Source: Branchiostoma floridae (lineage: Eukaryota; Chordata; Leptocardii; Amphioxiformes; Branchiostomatidae). From it: a DNA stretch of 64,000 bases. The notes below the pieces were generated by a model. The model saw only the letters and a program-made list of their open reading frames with translations, did no database searches and was not told where the DNA came from. The stretch is from contig NC_049983.1 in NCBI RefSeq assembly GCF_000003815.2, positions 24,456,068-24,520,067 on the forward strand. Reading direction: 5' to 3'. Numbering within the stretch: position 1 is the first letter of the stretch; each line of letters begins with the position of its first letter. Positions 48,001 to 54,974 of the stretch are shown one piece after another. The position numbers were made by a program, and so were the translations under genes.

Positions 48001-50821
48001 ACTGAAGAACATTATCTAATCCCACATCTAGTTCAAAGATAGAAATACAATGTACCCACCACATCTAACTCAAACAGAAGAATATAATATGCCCCACACA
48101 CCTAACTCAAACAGAAAAATATAATATGCTCTACACATCTTACTCAAACAGAAGAATATAATATGCCCTACGCAATATACTATACACATCTTACTCAAGC
48201 AGAAGAATACAATATGCCCTACACACCTAACTCAAACAGAAGAATATTAAAATATGCTCTACGTATACACATCTAACTCAAACAGAAGGATATAACATGC
48301 TCTACACACCTTACTCAAACAGAAGAATATAATATGCCCTACACACCTTACTCAAACAGAAGAATATAATATGCCCTACACACCTTACTCAAACAGAAGA
48401 ATATAATATGCTCTACACACCTTACTCAAACAGAAGAATATAATATGCCCTCCGCATTATACTATACACATCTTACTCAAACAGAAGAATACAATATGCC
48501 CTACACACCTAACTCAAACAGAAGAATATTAAAGTATGCTCTACGTATACACATCTAACTCAAACAGAAGAATATAACATGCCCTACACACCTTACTCAA
48601 ACAGAAAATATAATGCACTAACCAGATCTAACGGAAGAATATGTAGTTTCAACCACACCTAACGCAAACATACAGAACAATGTACCCATGTCACCACACC
48701 TAACTTACGCAGATGATAACTCAATGCACTGCACAAATCACATCGACATGTAACTCACACAGAAATACATAAAATCTGCGCTTACATGAATCTTTGCACA
48801 AGAATATAATGTGCAAATCACATCTAACTCACACAGAGGAATATAATACACGGGTCACATCTAACTCACAAAGAAGAATGTAATGCACCCACCATACCTA
48901 ACTCTCACAGAAGAATATAATGCGCTCACAACATCTAACTCACACAGAAGAATATAATGCACTCACCACATCTAACTCACACAGAGAAATATGATGCACT
49001 CACCATGTCCACTTCAGACACTCGATCAATACTTGCTACCGACAGGCTCATGTCCACGAGTAGAGGTGGACCTGTGAGACGTGCGGTGGAAAACAGAATT
49101 ATTTTTATTACCAAAATTAATTTTTATTACCAAAATCAATGCGATGTTATGTTGACGTTTCGTTTGAGATGATATTTTACTGATTAACAAAGTACAGTAC
49201 AGTACAGAGAGCTGGTGAACTATAGCAACATACCAACATCACTTCTAAAAAAATACAACAGACAAAGACAAATAGAATAAGAATATCAATAACAAGCAAT
49301 TCATAGCAAGTTACAAATGGTTTGGGTAGTCCAAGATACATAATCTGTAACAAGGTATGTCTCATACAGTAATGAAAGAACAGCATTTCTATTTAACTAT
49401 TTGGTGAATAGTCCGAATATATCTTACAGTAAAGCTGGCACCATCAGGTCGAATGGTACCTCAGCAAATTTAAACACTCAAAATTACGGTGTATTGGTAA
49501 AAGAAAAGCATCTCACAAGAGGTACTTAAACAGTATGGCTAAGAAAGAGGTCTATTTACGACTACTGCATCAGAATGGTGTATATCATAATAGTTTAAAA
49601 TGTGCAGCAGTAAATATTGATTTTCCTCTGCACGGTGATATGGTACCGGTCATGGGTGATGTTTATTGGGTCTTCACCAGAATACGGGAGTCGGGGACGT
49701 GCAAAAAGGTGATCTGAAGCTGAAGCTTTCAAACATTCCACCCCAATCACACCTTACCGCAGAACGTTTCACTCACACAAGATGACCTGTGGTTATATAG
49801 ATACTGAAATAAAACTTGTCTAGTACATGGCTGTTCGTGGCTGACCGGTCTGTTTGCCGACAGATGGGTCAAAGCACGGATTCAGTCTAGTCAACGTAGC
49901 ACTCCAGTGTAGGGATTTGGTATGTTCAAGTTGTTTTAGATTAGTTAGGCGGCGTTCGAAAGACAAACTGCATATTGCCCCGCGCCCATGTTATGAATAG
50001 GGGGGCTTATTTATTGCTATTTACGCCCCATCTTCTCTCATGGTTTGGTTATATGGGCTATTACTCCTGACTGTGCCATAGATATCCTTTCCGGGACGTG
50101 CACTCAATGTAGCAAACAAGGGGCAAGCCGATTTCAGATTGTGGCTAAACCTGGGACAGTTCTTGCATAGCTGGAATCACTATGGGATCGCCTATAGATT
50201 TTACCGTAGACGTCGATGATACCGGTCGAAGCCGGAGTGGCGTGAAGCTATAAAAAGCATAAATCTGCCCTTCAAGCTTTTCTTCCGATAAAGATAAAAA
50301 GAAAAAGATAAGTCTTTGGTTACGTATACGCTTAGCAAAGTCAGAGGTGTATATGGTCGAGTATATCTGGGAGATCCAATATTGGTCCTTCATGCCGCTG
50401 GATAGTGCACCTAGTATCTAGATCAAAGAGTCGGCACTTACACACACACAGGCCTGACTAATCACCCGCTGTAGACTTCGTTATCAAACCCTGTCTTGCG
50501 GTTAACGAGGAATAAATCAGGGTGTCTTTACCTCCAAAGCCCGGTCGGAAGTTCCTGTCATAGCCTCGCACTTCCAGCATCTCCTCCACGTCCGGAATGT
50601 CGGCGTCTCCGGGCGCGTTCTGCCTGGTCCTGCCACGACACAGCGTTAAAGGTCTCGGTGCAGGTGCGGGGAAGGGGAGGACGGAGATTGGAGGAAAAAA
50701 TACACAAGGAAAGCTCAGGAAGGAACGTGCTAACTCACCTGTGAGGCAAGGAGAAGAGTGTGACGAGGAAGAGAGTAAGGGCACCGACGGTACAACCGGA
50801 GGCCAGCAGCAGAGATGCCAT
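16996..50821 (-). CDS. GABA-A/rho-like Cys-loop chloride channel subunit (9 exons, 719 aa)
   Basis: Spliced gene: 50821-50739, 50629-50532, 49071-49004, 38936-38716, 31340-31258, 28752-28615, 22675-22523, 19508-19270, 18072-16996. All introns are GT-AG and phases agree; the total is 2160 nt. Seen in the protein: signal peptide (1-27), [12 protein letters not shown] (N-terminal family motif), loop A WVPDTF (120-125), Cys loop C164-C178 with [11 protein letters not shown], loop B E183-S-Y185, M1 (about 246-271), M2 [16 protein letters not shown] (276-291), M3 (306-330), a very long cytoplasmic loop, and M4 (697-716). The PAR at the M2 start is the anion-selectivity signature, and 2' is Ala as in GABA-A beta and insect Rdl. 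NRS (106) and NES (200) are N-glycosylation sequons. Exon sizes 68/221/83/138/153 are those of vertebrate GABA-A subunit genes. Known of the family: pentameric plasma-membrane channel gated by an amino-acid transmitter. The ligand (GABA or glycine) is inference; rho-like stretches favour GABA. Confidence 0.95.
18594..18742. mobile_element. Hairpin (foldback) MITE-like element
   Basis: Nearly perfect inverted repeat with arms of about 70 bp and a loop of about 5 bp. The left arm runs CTCCAAGCAGAT...GTGGCAAGACAGTAACATAA...GCCGGCAGAGGAGTAA and the right arm is its inverse. The CTCCAAGCAGAT terminus and the CCGGC/CTGGC-AGAGGAG core link it to elements at 32.1, 32.5, 52.1 and 52.4 kb. Confidence 0.8.
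18806..18910. repeat. Retroelement-tail-like repeat (GGTTTGGTTT type)
   Basis: GGTTTGGTTTGTTTTGGTTT followed by GATCTCCATTAGTGA. The same order (GGTTTGGTTTGGTTTAGTTT, then TAGATCTCCATTAGTGAAAT) is at 20918-20965. A related CCATTAGTGACGTG form follows TTTATTTG at 56565. These look like inverted 3' tails of one retroelement family. Confidence 0.5.
19028..19262. mobile_element. 235-bp terminal-inverted-repeat element (copy 2), at exon 8 donor
   Basis: Second copy of the element at 11805-12034. Ends CCCTTTCCACTCGGACCG and, inverted, CCCTTTCTACTAGACAGCGA; shared interior AACGAATTGTAT, CACTTTGTGTGTTTTGTTGT and TATGATATACCCAGT. Its right end lies about 7 bp from the last base of receptor exon 8, so the first bases of intron 8 pass almost at once into the transposon. 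Confidence 0.78.
19270..19508 (-). CDS. Receptor exon 8: M2, M3 and start of cytoplasmic loop
   Basis: Codes for [20 protein letters not shown] (M2 with Thr6' and Leu9'), [11 protein letters not shown]3 ending [15 protein letters not shown], then a charged start of the loop ([14 protein letters not shown]) and KHEEQ. It ends in phase 0 at CAG|GTTGGG. Read-through adds about 16 codons before a stop, so splicing here is inferred from frame, the donor, and the need to reach M4 in the next exon. Confidence 0.93.
20914..21060. repeat. Retroelement-tail-like repeat (copy 2)
   Basis: GGTTTGGTTTGGTTTAGTTT, then TTTAGATCTCCATTAGTGAA and an A-rich stretch (ACAATACAGAAATAAAAGTA). Related to 18806-18910 and 56553-56700. 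Confidence 0.5.
22225..22515. repeat. Tandem repeat reaching the exon 7 donor
   Basis: Units carry CTGTCAGTAGCGCTTTTGCA / CTGTCAGAAGCGCTTTTGCA, then AGATAAGTTATTCCCACAAA and TTGAACCTTTCTTTAT. The GCTTTTGCAG block recurs at 22274, 22400 and 22498. The last, partial copy (CCAGGGCTTTTGCAGACACA) ends some 10 bp from the receptor exon 7 splice donor at 22522. Confidence 0.8.
22523..22675 (-). CDS. Receptor exon 7 (153 bp): loop C end, M1 and start of M2
   Basis: Codes for [15 protein letters not shown]1 ([20 protein letters not shown], then FWI), and [11 protein letters not shown], ending within the split Gly of M2. It is 153 bp as in vertebrate genes. The M1-M2 linker AVPAR matches rho receptors. 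Acceptor CCCGCAG; donor GTAAGC. The tandem repeat at 22.2-22.5 kb reaches the donor. Confidence 0.97.
24840..25020 (-). mobile_element. tRNA-derived SINE (copy 2)
   Basis: Minus-strand head with A box (TGGCGCAGCGGCAGCG) and B box (GAGTTCGAATCC), then a body with GTATTTCCTCACTTTACTCA and GGTGAAAATGAGTACCTAGC. The head is close to copy 1 at 7.9 kb. The body lacks the AAGGCACTTTACACG block of copies 1 and 3. Confidence 0.75.
25864..26382 (-). mobile_element. Mariner-type transposon, internally deleted
   Basis: Perfectly placed terminal inverted repeats of about 30 bp (CGAGGGGCGTTCAATAAGTA at the left, the same with one or two changes inverted at the right), flanked by TA, the mariner target. 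Between them, minus-strand codons from 26279 give [20 protein letters not shown]...[11 protein letters not shown]...[21 protein letters not shown], the N-terminal helix-turn-helix of mariner transposases. After residue 75 or so the frame moves: a neighbouring frame reads [14 protein letters not shown], a stop, then [14 protein letters not shown], the usual transposase C-terminus. The DDD catalytic domain is missing, so the copy cannot make active transposase but could be mobilised in trans. Confidence 0.9.
25950..26279 (-). pseudogene. Mariner transposase remnant
   Basis: The 109-codon open frame keeps the DNA-binding N-terminus (about 70 residues) and ends in out-of-frame C-terminal sequence. 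About two thirds of a normal transposase of roughly 345 residues is absent. A Trp codon in the C-terminal QWEKC motif appears as TGA in the correct frame. Confidence 0.85.
28615..28752 (-). CDS. Receptor exon 6 (138 bp): loops B, F and start of C
   Basis: Codes for [20 protein letters not shown] (loop B Tyr185, glycosylation sequon NES), then [17 protein letters not shown] and QKYETG leading into loop C. The size is the conserved 138 bp. Acceptor TTTGCAG; donor CAG|GTCGGT, which is weaker than the others but keeps frame with exon 7. Confidence 0.96.
28753..31257 (-). other. Receptor intron 5
   Basis: 2505-bp intron. It contains a copy of the 7.5-8.2 kb element arm at 29325-29470; nothing else recognised. 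Confidence 0.9.
29325..29470. mobile_element. Copy of the 7.5-kb element terminus
   Basis: AGGTGAAGGAGGGGTGTGCA, CCTTCTCCACCCTCTCGTCT, ACTGG and GCACTAAGTC, then AGACGGCCCCAGCAGATGCA, match 7583-7680 in order. The second inverted arm is not seen nearby, so the copy is truncated. Confidence 0.6.
31258..31340 (-). CDS. Receptor exon 5 (83 bp): Cys loop
   Basis: Codes for [20 protein letters not shown], then CPLQFES with the next Tyr codon split. The two cysteines (164 and 178) are separated by 13 residues, the defining Cys-loop spacing, with the family PLD at the tip. It is 83 bp as in vertebrate genes. Acceptor CTTCAG; donor GTGAGT. Confidence 0.96.
31632..31886. mobile_element. 255-bp MITE with terminal inverted repeats
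   Basis: The left end CTAAAGGTGCCCTCTCATTG, then CACTTGCGTCAAGCTTG, is mirrored at the right end (CAAGCTTGACGCAAGTGCAG...GCACCTTTAG inverted). Arms are about 35 bp; the interior is AT-rich and non-coding. A truncated relative is at 537-705. Confidence 0.85.
32135..32275. mobile_element. Diverged hairpin MITE-like element
   Basis: GCATAAGATAGTATCAAAGC at one end and, inverted, CTACGGTAGCATAAGAGGAG at the other. These are the same end motifs as the 52-kb elements. The interior is less well paired. Confidence 0.5.
32535..32675. mobile_element. Hairpin MITE-like element
   Basis: AGTATTAAAAGCTGGCAGAG pairs with the inverse of CTCTGCCATCTTGCGCTACC; the outer end inverted reads AATCTCCAAGCATATCC. 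Same family as 18.6, 52.1 and 52.4 kb. Confidence 0.6.
33140..33330 (+). mobile_element. tRNA-derived SINE (copy 3)
   Basis: Plus-strand head with A box (GTGGCGTAACCGGTAGAG) and B box (GAGTTCGATACCC), then a body with CTTGGAAAGACACTTTTCAC, GACCTTGCTCACTTCACC and GTTGGGTACCTGAC. The body matches copy 1, while the head is a different tRNA-like sequence. Confidence 0.7.
33719..33805 (+). repeat. (ACA)n plus retroelement-tail-like repeat (copy 2)
   Basis: About eight ACA units, then TGAAGAAGAGTGATGGATGT, CACTCGAAACGTTCGGAAGT. Same order as at 5.47-5.54 kb. Confidence 0.45.
36230..37015. repeat. Direct duplication, period about 364 bp
   Basis: GGCAAACCTTGGTCAAT, CCAAGTTATT/GTCAAGTTATT, CATATGATGT and TTATAAAATGCCC recur at 36314-36440 and 36678-36815. 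The flank GTGCAGTAGAAGAGTTATAT (36622) recurs diverged near 36963. Two units and a partial third. Confidence 0.6.
37515..37975. repeat. Tandem repeat, about four units of 110-120 bp
   Basis: Each unit has CCATGGGTAC or similar, GTGGAGGGTCCGAGATTTCA, GGGGCAGACACAGATAT, TTGTGCACGGCTCCATTGTT and GTTTCCATTGCGTAGGTAGT. The units differ at many sites. Open frames here come from the repeat. Confidence 0.8.
38716..38936 (-). CDS. Receptor exon 4 (221 bp): loops D, A and E
   Basis: Begins [17 protein letters not shown] (loop D, with Arg92), then N-glycosylation sequon [17 protein letters not shown] (loop A), and ends [11 protein letters not shown] with the last Arg codon split. Acceptor TCCATGTAG; donor AG|GTACAC. 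The exon length is the conserved 221 bp. The [10 protein letters not shown] and DGRLV stretches resemble rho-class GABA receptors most. Confidence 0.97.
40105..40195. repeat. Short tandem duplication
   Basis: CTTGCGATCATTCCCATTTA and CTGTATAAATTT occur twice, about 43 bp apart. Confidence 0.85.
41446..41756. repeat. (CACT)n array, about 310 bp
   Basis: Long tetranucleotide array with scattered CACC, CTAACC and TCTA interruptions. It is non-coding and lies within intron 3. Confidence 0.97.
42093..42416. mobile_element. Foldback element with diverged long arms
   Basis: The left arm (CTGCTGTTATGGCTTGTCTG, ...CAGTTTGTGCATAAATTGAA, CAAACGTCTATTACTGCGTC) pairs with the inverse of the right arm (ACTGTTATGGCTTGTATG..., GTGGATACATTGAACAAATA, CCTTTTACTGCTTCAAG). 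Arms are about 135 bp with roughly three quarters identity by eye and a loop of about 50 bp. Confidence 0.7.
44590..44735 (-). mobile_element. SINE-like element with tRNA-like head (copy 4)
   Basis: The minus strand reads GGTGGCGTCGGTGAGTCGTA, ACGGTAAGAGTTCGGAGCTC and GGTTCCGGGTTACATC, a worn A box and B box at tRNA-like spacing. It then continues to CCTAACCTTTCGGCTACTTT. The head differs from the other three SINEs. Confidence 0.45.
47466..47630. repeat. Tandem duplication, period 90 bp
   Basis: ATGTTTAGTTTAGTACAAAG, AGAGATCGTATTTGAAATGC and CACTATCCTGATGTATCGTT recur 90 bp on with only a few changes, which points to a recent duplication. Confidence 0.9.
47745..48995. repeat. 37-bp minisatellite, about 33 units, next to exon 3
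   Basis: The typical unit is AACTCACACAGAAGAATATA followed by ATGCACCCACCACATCT. Central units have changed to ATATGCCCTACACACCTTA. The last units before the exon read AATGCACTCACCACATC. A higher-order duplication of about 282 bp (48171 to 48453) lies in the middle. The array ends in the receptor exon 3 splice donor. Confidence 0.95.
49004..49071 (-). CDS. Receptor exon 3 (68 bp)
   Basis: Codes for [20 protein letters not shown] plus VDM, the beta-strand 1 region of the family (compare the usual VASID-VSEV motif). It is 68 bp, as in vertebrate GABA-A genes. Acceptor CTCACAG; donor GTGAGTGCAT. The donor side is continuous with the 47.7-49.0 kb minisatellite (see findings). No frame conflict with exons 2 and 4. 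Confidence 0.94.
49072..50531 (-). other. Receptor intron 2
   Basis: 1460-bp intron. The AT-rich portion at 49180-49400 looks like a worn repeat; nothing else recognised. Confidence 0.9.
50532..50629 (-). CDS. Receptor exon 2: mature N-terminus
   Basis: 98 bp, entered in phase 2 after GTGGCAG and left in phase 1 at a GTAAAG donor. It codes for [19 protein letters not shown] and then [12 protein letters not shown]. This matches the alpha-helix and the GYD-R-RP-FGG motif that begin the extracellular domain of GABA-A and glycine receptors. Confidence 0.93.
50739..50821 (-). CDS. Receptor exon 1: start codon and signal peptide
   Basis: Codes for MASLLLASG followed by a hydrophobic run ending [10 protein letters not shown], a typical signal peptide. 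The ATG has A at -3 and G at +4. An in-frame TAG lies five codons upstream, so this is the natural start unless an upstream exon is spliced in. The exon ends in phase 2 at a consensus donor (GTGAGT). The intron to exon 2 is only 109 bp. Confidence 0.85.
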
Positions 50822-51374
50822 TCTGTAGCATCGCTATTGGTATTCAGGGTGGCGCGCGCGTCCAGTTTGCTCCGCGAGTGTAGCGTATTAGTATAAGTAT
50901 CAACCCATCATGTTTTATTAATAAGCAGAGCGGTTTTGGTGAGTCACATGGCTGCTGTGCGTTTGGTCGCTACCGAGTTCTTGGTCAATCTCAGCTGGTG
51001 TAGAGGACTGTTAGTCACTACAGTATCCGGTAATGGTCAGTCCAAATGGCTATCCCGGTCAGATTGGTACGGTCTGCTTAGATGGTACAGTCGAGTTTTC
51101 AGAACAGCTGCTTGGGACTTGATAAGCAACATTGATAGCAACTGTATGTTGAGCGCCAAGGAACGCAGATTTACCTTTGGGTCCGGCGCAGATCGATCTA
51201 AGATTAGAACAAAATCTCATCTACGTTTGTTGGGGCAAGGTTAATGTAAACTTAATCCTTCCATTCCACAGAAGAACGCTTTGTAGGTGAGGCGTAATGC
51301 CCAGTAAGTCTCAACTTCCTGCAATCTGTTGTACCACGAGATATTGTTTAACCTATCATCACGATTCCGTCTCG

Positions 51375-51610
51375 TCAACCAGATGAGAAAACGGCCCCAG
51401 TCGAAGTCGGACTGAACAGAAGAAATCCGTAACCGTGTAGGCGGCTGTTCTTCAGATCAATATACGTCTTACGAACGCCTCCTTGTCGGCGGAAGATTAA
51501 TGGCACGGGATCGGGAAGCGTACTGAGCACGCAGACTGCTGGCAGCGGAACGGCTCTCACATCCAGCACAGCGTCCTTGCGAAGGTCATTATCATTGTAT
51601 TTTAGTTGTA
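51375..51610 (-). other. Unassigned open stretch
   Basis: The minus strand is open for about 75 codons, with RKDAVLDVRAVPLPAV, LSTLPDPVPLIFRRQGGVRK and TYIDLKNSRLHGYGFLLF. Composition is protein-like, but I recognise no family and see no clear splice acceptor upstream. It may be an old retroelement scrap or chance. Confidence 0.2.
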
Positions 51611-52067
51611 AAATATTCGTATGTTTTGCTTTGTTGTCTTTAGAGTGATTCTGTTTTACATAGTAGATCGAAAGATGTTAGATACTTCAGCACTGTAACT
51701 TTTGAACTGTAAATCTTGAAACGAGATTAAAATACAGCTTATGCGATGAATAAAGAAAAATAATGGTATAAATCTAACTTGTAATATAATCTTTTTCTTT
51801 TTTGTTTTCTTTCTAGCTCTTCAACCTTGGGGAAGCTGTTCAAAGGCTTCAAAAACGAAACCTATTTACACATATATTATATCGATATTCTAGGTATCTT
51901 CAGGTAGCAGGATATTGTGTACTTATGTATCTTAGTGCGTTCCGTCTCAATGTTGACGTTCCAATCCCAAGGCTTAAAGTGGTTTTATGTCTTCTTCATC
52001 AGATATGTTTCCGGTAGAACGGCTTGCTATGATTGTCTTACTCATGCTATAAACTTGACGGTGTGGC

Positions 52068-52270
52068 CACGCTCGGAAGATCTAGACTTATCTATTTTCC
52101 AAGCAGATCCTACGGTAGCATGATATAGTATCAAAAGCTGGCAAGGGAGTGTAGCTGGCCTCAGAGAAGGCGTTTGCCAGTGAACACCAACAGACCGGCT
52201 ACTCTCTTTGTGCCCACGGTCAGAAGATGTAGACTTATCTATTCTCCAAGCAGATCCTACGGTAGCACAC
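52068..52270. mobile_element. Hairpin MITE-like element with direct-repeat flanks
   Basis: AGTATCAAAAGCTGGCAAGG, GAGTGTAGCTGGCC...GACCGGCTACTCTC. It is bracketed by two copies of AGACTTATCTATT(T/C)TCCAAG, CAGATCCTACGGTAGCA at 52083-52120 and 52231-52268. Close copy at 52440-52562. Confidence 0.65.
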
Positions 52271-52439
52271 TTGGGTAGCTTAAGATAGTACAATATATAA
52301 TGTTTTCTTGCAAGTTCATGCCCATGGGGCCAATTGCAAGTGAGCAAAATGAAATGTGCAAATAATCTACATTGCAAAGATTAACTGATTGTACGTACAT
52401 ACAGGATATCGAATACGATAACATTCTAAAGCCTACATT

Positions 52440-52562
52440 AGATAGTATCAAAAGCTGGCAAGGGAGTGTAGCCGGCCTCAGAGAAGGCGGTTGCCCGTGA
52501 ACACCAACAGGCCGGCTACTCTCCTTTGTCAGCTTTTGCCACTACTAGTATCTTATGCTACC
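52440..52562. mobile_element. Hairpin MITE-like element
   Basis: AGTATCAAAAGCTGGCAAGG and GAGTGTAGCCGGCC pair with the inverse of GGCCGGCTACTCTCCTTTG, TCAGCTTTTGCCACTACTAG, TATC. The internal GAACACCAACAGGCCGGC is shared with the 52.1-kb copy. Confidence 0.75.
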
Positions 52563-53935
52563 TAGTAGATATAGTAAAATCAACTAGCTTTGGCGATGGA
52601 GTTTTTTGAAATTTAAAAAAGTTTCATCATCACAGTGTTCACCAAGCAAACTAGGTGCGAAACTAATAGTGTATCCGAACAAAGTCAAAGCACAGGCAGA
52701 GGTAAAGTTGGGCCATGCATTGCTGTTGCAGACATGACATAATGGGTCCGCCAGAATGGCTGCAACGAAGCCGCCCCAGGCAACGTTCAAATTTACATGT
52801 AAGTATCCATCTGATGAAAGCTGTTTTCCGGGTCATGAACCAGGGCGCGTGGGACAGTGTATAAGGGAGTAGATAATGTCGTTGCCATGCGGCCTGGAAA
52901 AGATAGACAGATAGCGAGATATAAATAATCAATGTGTAATGTCCTCTCTCCCAGTAACGCCCATGTTTCCTGTTAGCGTAGATCTTTGATATACAGACTG
53001 GATTCGGCCATTGCGCTGTAAGACTGCCAAGGATCTGTTCTTGGACTCATCGTCTGCTTGATAATGCCAATGTTATACCTGCGGTCGTGTATCTTCGGAA
53101 TCTGTTCTATCGGATTCTGCCTGTGTAGACGAGCGCTAATGATCTCAAGTGCCAAAAGTCTGTCAAATATGATCAAGTATTCCACAGTGACATGTATCTT
53201 TGGAAGTGGTCCGGTCTAATTTACGATTTTTTTTATTTGACTTATTCGACTGTACATGTATAATGAGAAATACAGTCAGGGCTACCCCACTATCCGGAGG
53301 CTATTATCAAGGTCTAGCTCTGGTAACAATACAACATACAATAACAGCGTTAGATTTACCGATACATGAGGGTTTTTTTTCAATCTAGCTTATTCAGACA
53401 ACGCAAGGTACGAATAACGCAAGGTACGAATTACAGAGGCGATCTATGTTTACAAGTTCGACAGCTATATGTAATGCATTACTTTAATAGATCTGTACTG
53501 AAGCTGTCCTCATTAGAAAAGATTTTGTAATTTTGAAATTGGAACCGATGCCAGTAAGATAAAATGCATGAGCTGTGCCTATGAATATGTATATATGGCT
53601 AAATATAAGCATTTTGCATAATATGACCAATTCTTTGAGATTGTTTTATGACCTCCCTAACTACTTCCAGATGCCCGTCGTTATCTATCCTGGTTCTACA
53701 TCGATTGGAGAATAGAACAGACCAATATTAATGAATGCAGAAGGAGCAATAAATATCACTGTAGGGGCCGGATTTGCTCTTGTGTCGCTGATATCGGGAA
53801 GTTTTACGGTTAGGCGTACCGGCGGCAAGTTTGTTTGATGTCTCCCCCACGACTCATGAAGCGTGCTACTTTAGATATGATATAACGTGGAACACATCAA
53901 GTGTCTGAAATAGACAGAAACGACCAACGACTGTT

Positions 53936-54125
53936 ATATATATATATAGAGAGAGAGATAAACCAACCGTCATTTTAATGTGACCAAACCTCAATGTGAG
54001 GAGACGCTGGCACTGACGCGCGCACACACACAAACACAAACAAACATAATAAATACTGAGGCACACACACACATATACACACACCACACACATACACACA
54101 AAGAGAGAGCGATAGAGAGAGAGAG
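53936..54125. repeat. Microsatellite cluster (TA, GA, CA)
   Basis: (TA)n, then GA-rich, then interrupted (CA)n and again (GA)n within 190 bp. Open frames on the minus strand here (53866-54276) are low-complexity translation. Confidence 0.9.
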
Positions 54126-54884
54126 ACCAGGTGCTGTCGAATAGGTAACAAATGGTACACAGATGTCGCGGCATTGGTAAACATCTGCAGCAGCAGTGAA
54201 CATCTGCAGCAGCAGTGATTGTCTGATTCATCACATCCGGGAAGACAGGCACTTGTGTAGGTCGTACTGGATTCACTGACCCAGCATCAGTTTTTATACA
54301 TGACCCTTTGATATAACATTTGAAGGCTAGATGAGTGACCAGCCAGGGTTGCTCTATTGATCAAATGAAATTGCTGTTTGGCGACCTCCCTTGTAATTGT
54401 GGATGTTGATGTATAGTCCCTAAGGTGCCACCAAAGACGAGAACCAAGTATTTGCTGCAAATTTATTATAATTAGAAGCGTGGATCAGATTCTCACTTGT
54501 CACTAGACTTCAACGAGATTAAGTTTGATATAACTGCTTTCCAAACAGTGTTACACCTTCAGCTGTACATGCTTTCACATCGATAACTCCACAGCCTGAA
54601 TTACAAGTACACTCATGGTATGATTAATGGCAACTGCTGCAATCAGTGGTGCAAGCGGGATGCCAGCGTAATTAGAACGGATGACGTCAGAGACACAGTG
54701 GCCACCGAAGGGAGGATAAGCAGAAATAAGCCGAGAAATAATTATCAATTTACCGTCGCTCGGAGAGAACCCTACAGGTCCCTTCACTCTAAAACGCACG
54801 TCTGGGTTCAGGAGAGTTCGGTACAAGTTAGTTACTTGTGAGGTTATATAACATATCTACTCCACTAGGGACAAAAGGACTCAC

Positions 54885-54974
54885 AATCAGGCGGCCGTAA
54901 TTGGCAGTAAATCGGCGCGGTGGGAATAGGATGGGAGCCGGGGTCGTGCTGCCAAGGCCGGAATGTCGATCCAC
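54885..54974 (-). CDS. Candidate isolated exon (90 bp)
   Basis: On the minus strand, a good acceptor (TAATGTTTCAG) and a perfect donor (GTGAGTCC) bound exactly 30 in-frame codons: VDRHSGLGSTTPAPILFPPR, then RFTANYGRLI. GC content is higher than the flanks. No family recognised. It lies 4 kb upstream of, and on the same strand as, the receptor exon 1, so it could be a 5' exon, part of another gene, or chance. Confidence 0.3.

Larger units (their letters stand above)
38937..49003 (-). other. Receptor intron 3
   Basis: 10067-bp intron, the largest in the gene. It contains a 74-bp dup (39400-39510), the (CACT)n array, a foldback element, a SINE-like copy, a 90-bp duplication and the minisatellite. 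Frames such as 42770-43096 minus and 43517-43895 plus show no recognisable motif. Confidence 0.9.

Noticed and set aside
47745-48995. Possible CRISPR-like array
   Set aside because: Units are contiguous and all alike, with no unique spacers. The setting is an intron of an animal gene, so it is a minisatellite.
50496-50896. Plus-strand frames across exons 1 and 2
   Set aside because: They overlap receptor exons 1 and 2 on the opposite strand. The minus-strand reading has a signal peptide, family motif and splice sites.
53866-54276. 136-codon minus-strand frame
   Set aside because: It is translation of (CA)n and (GA)n microsatellites; Cys/Val/Leu/Ser repeats with no domain.
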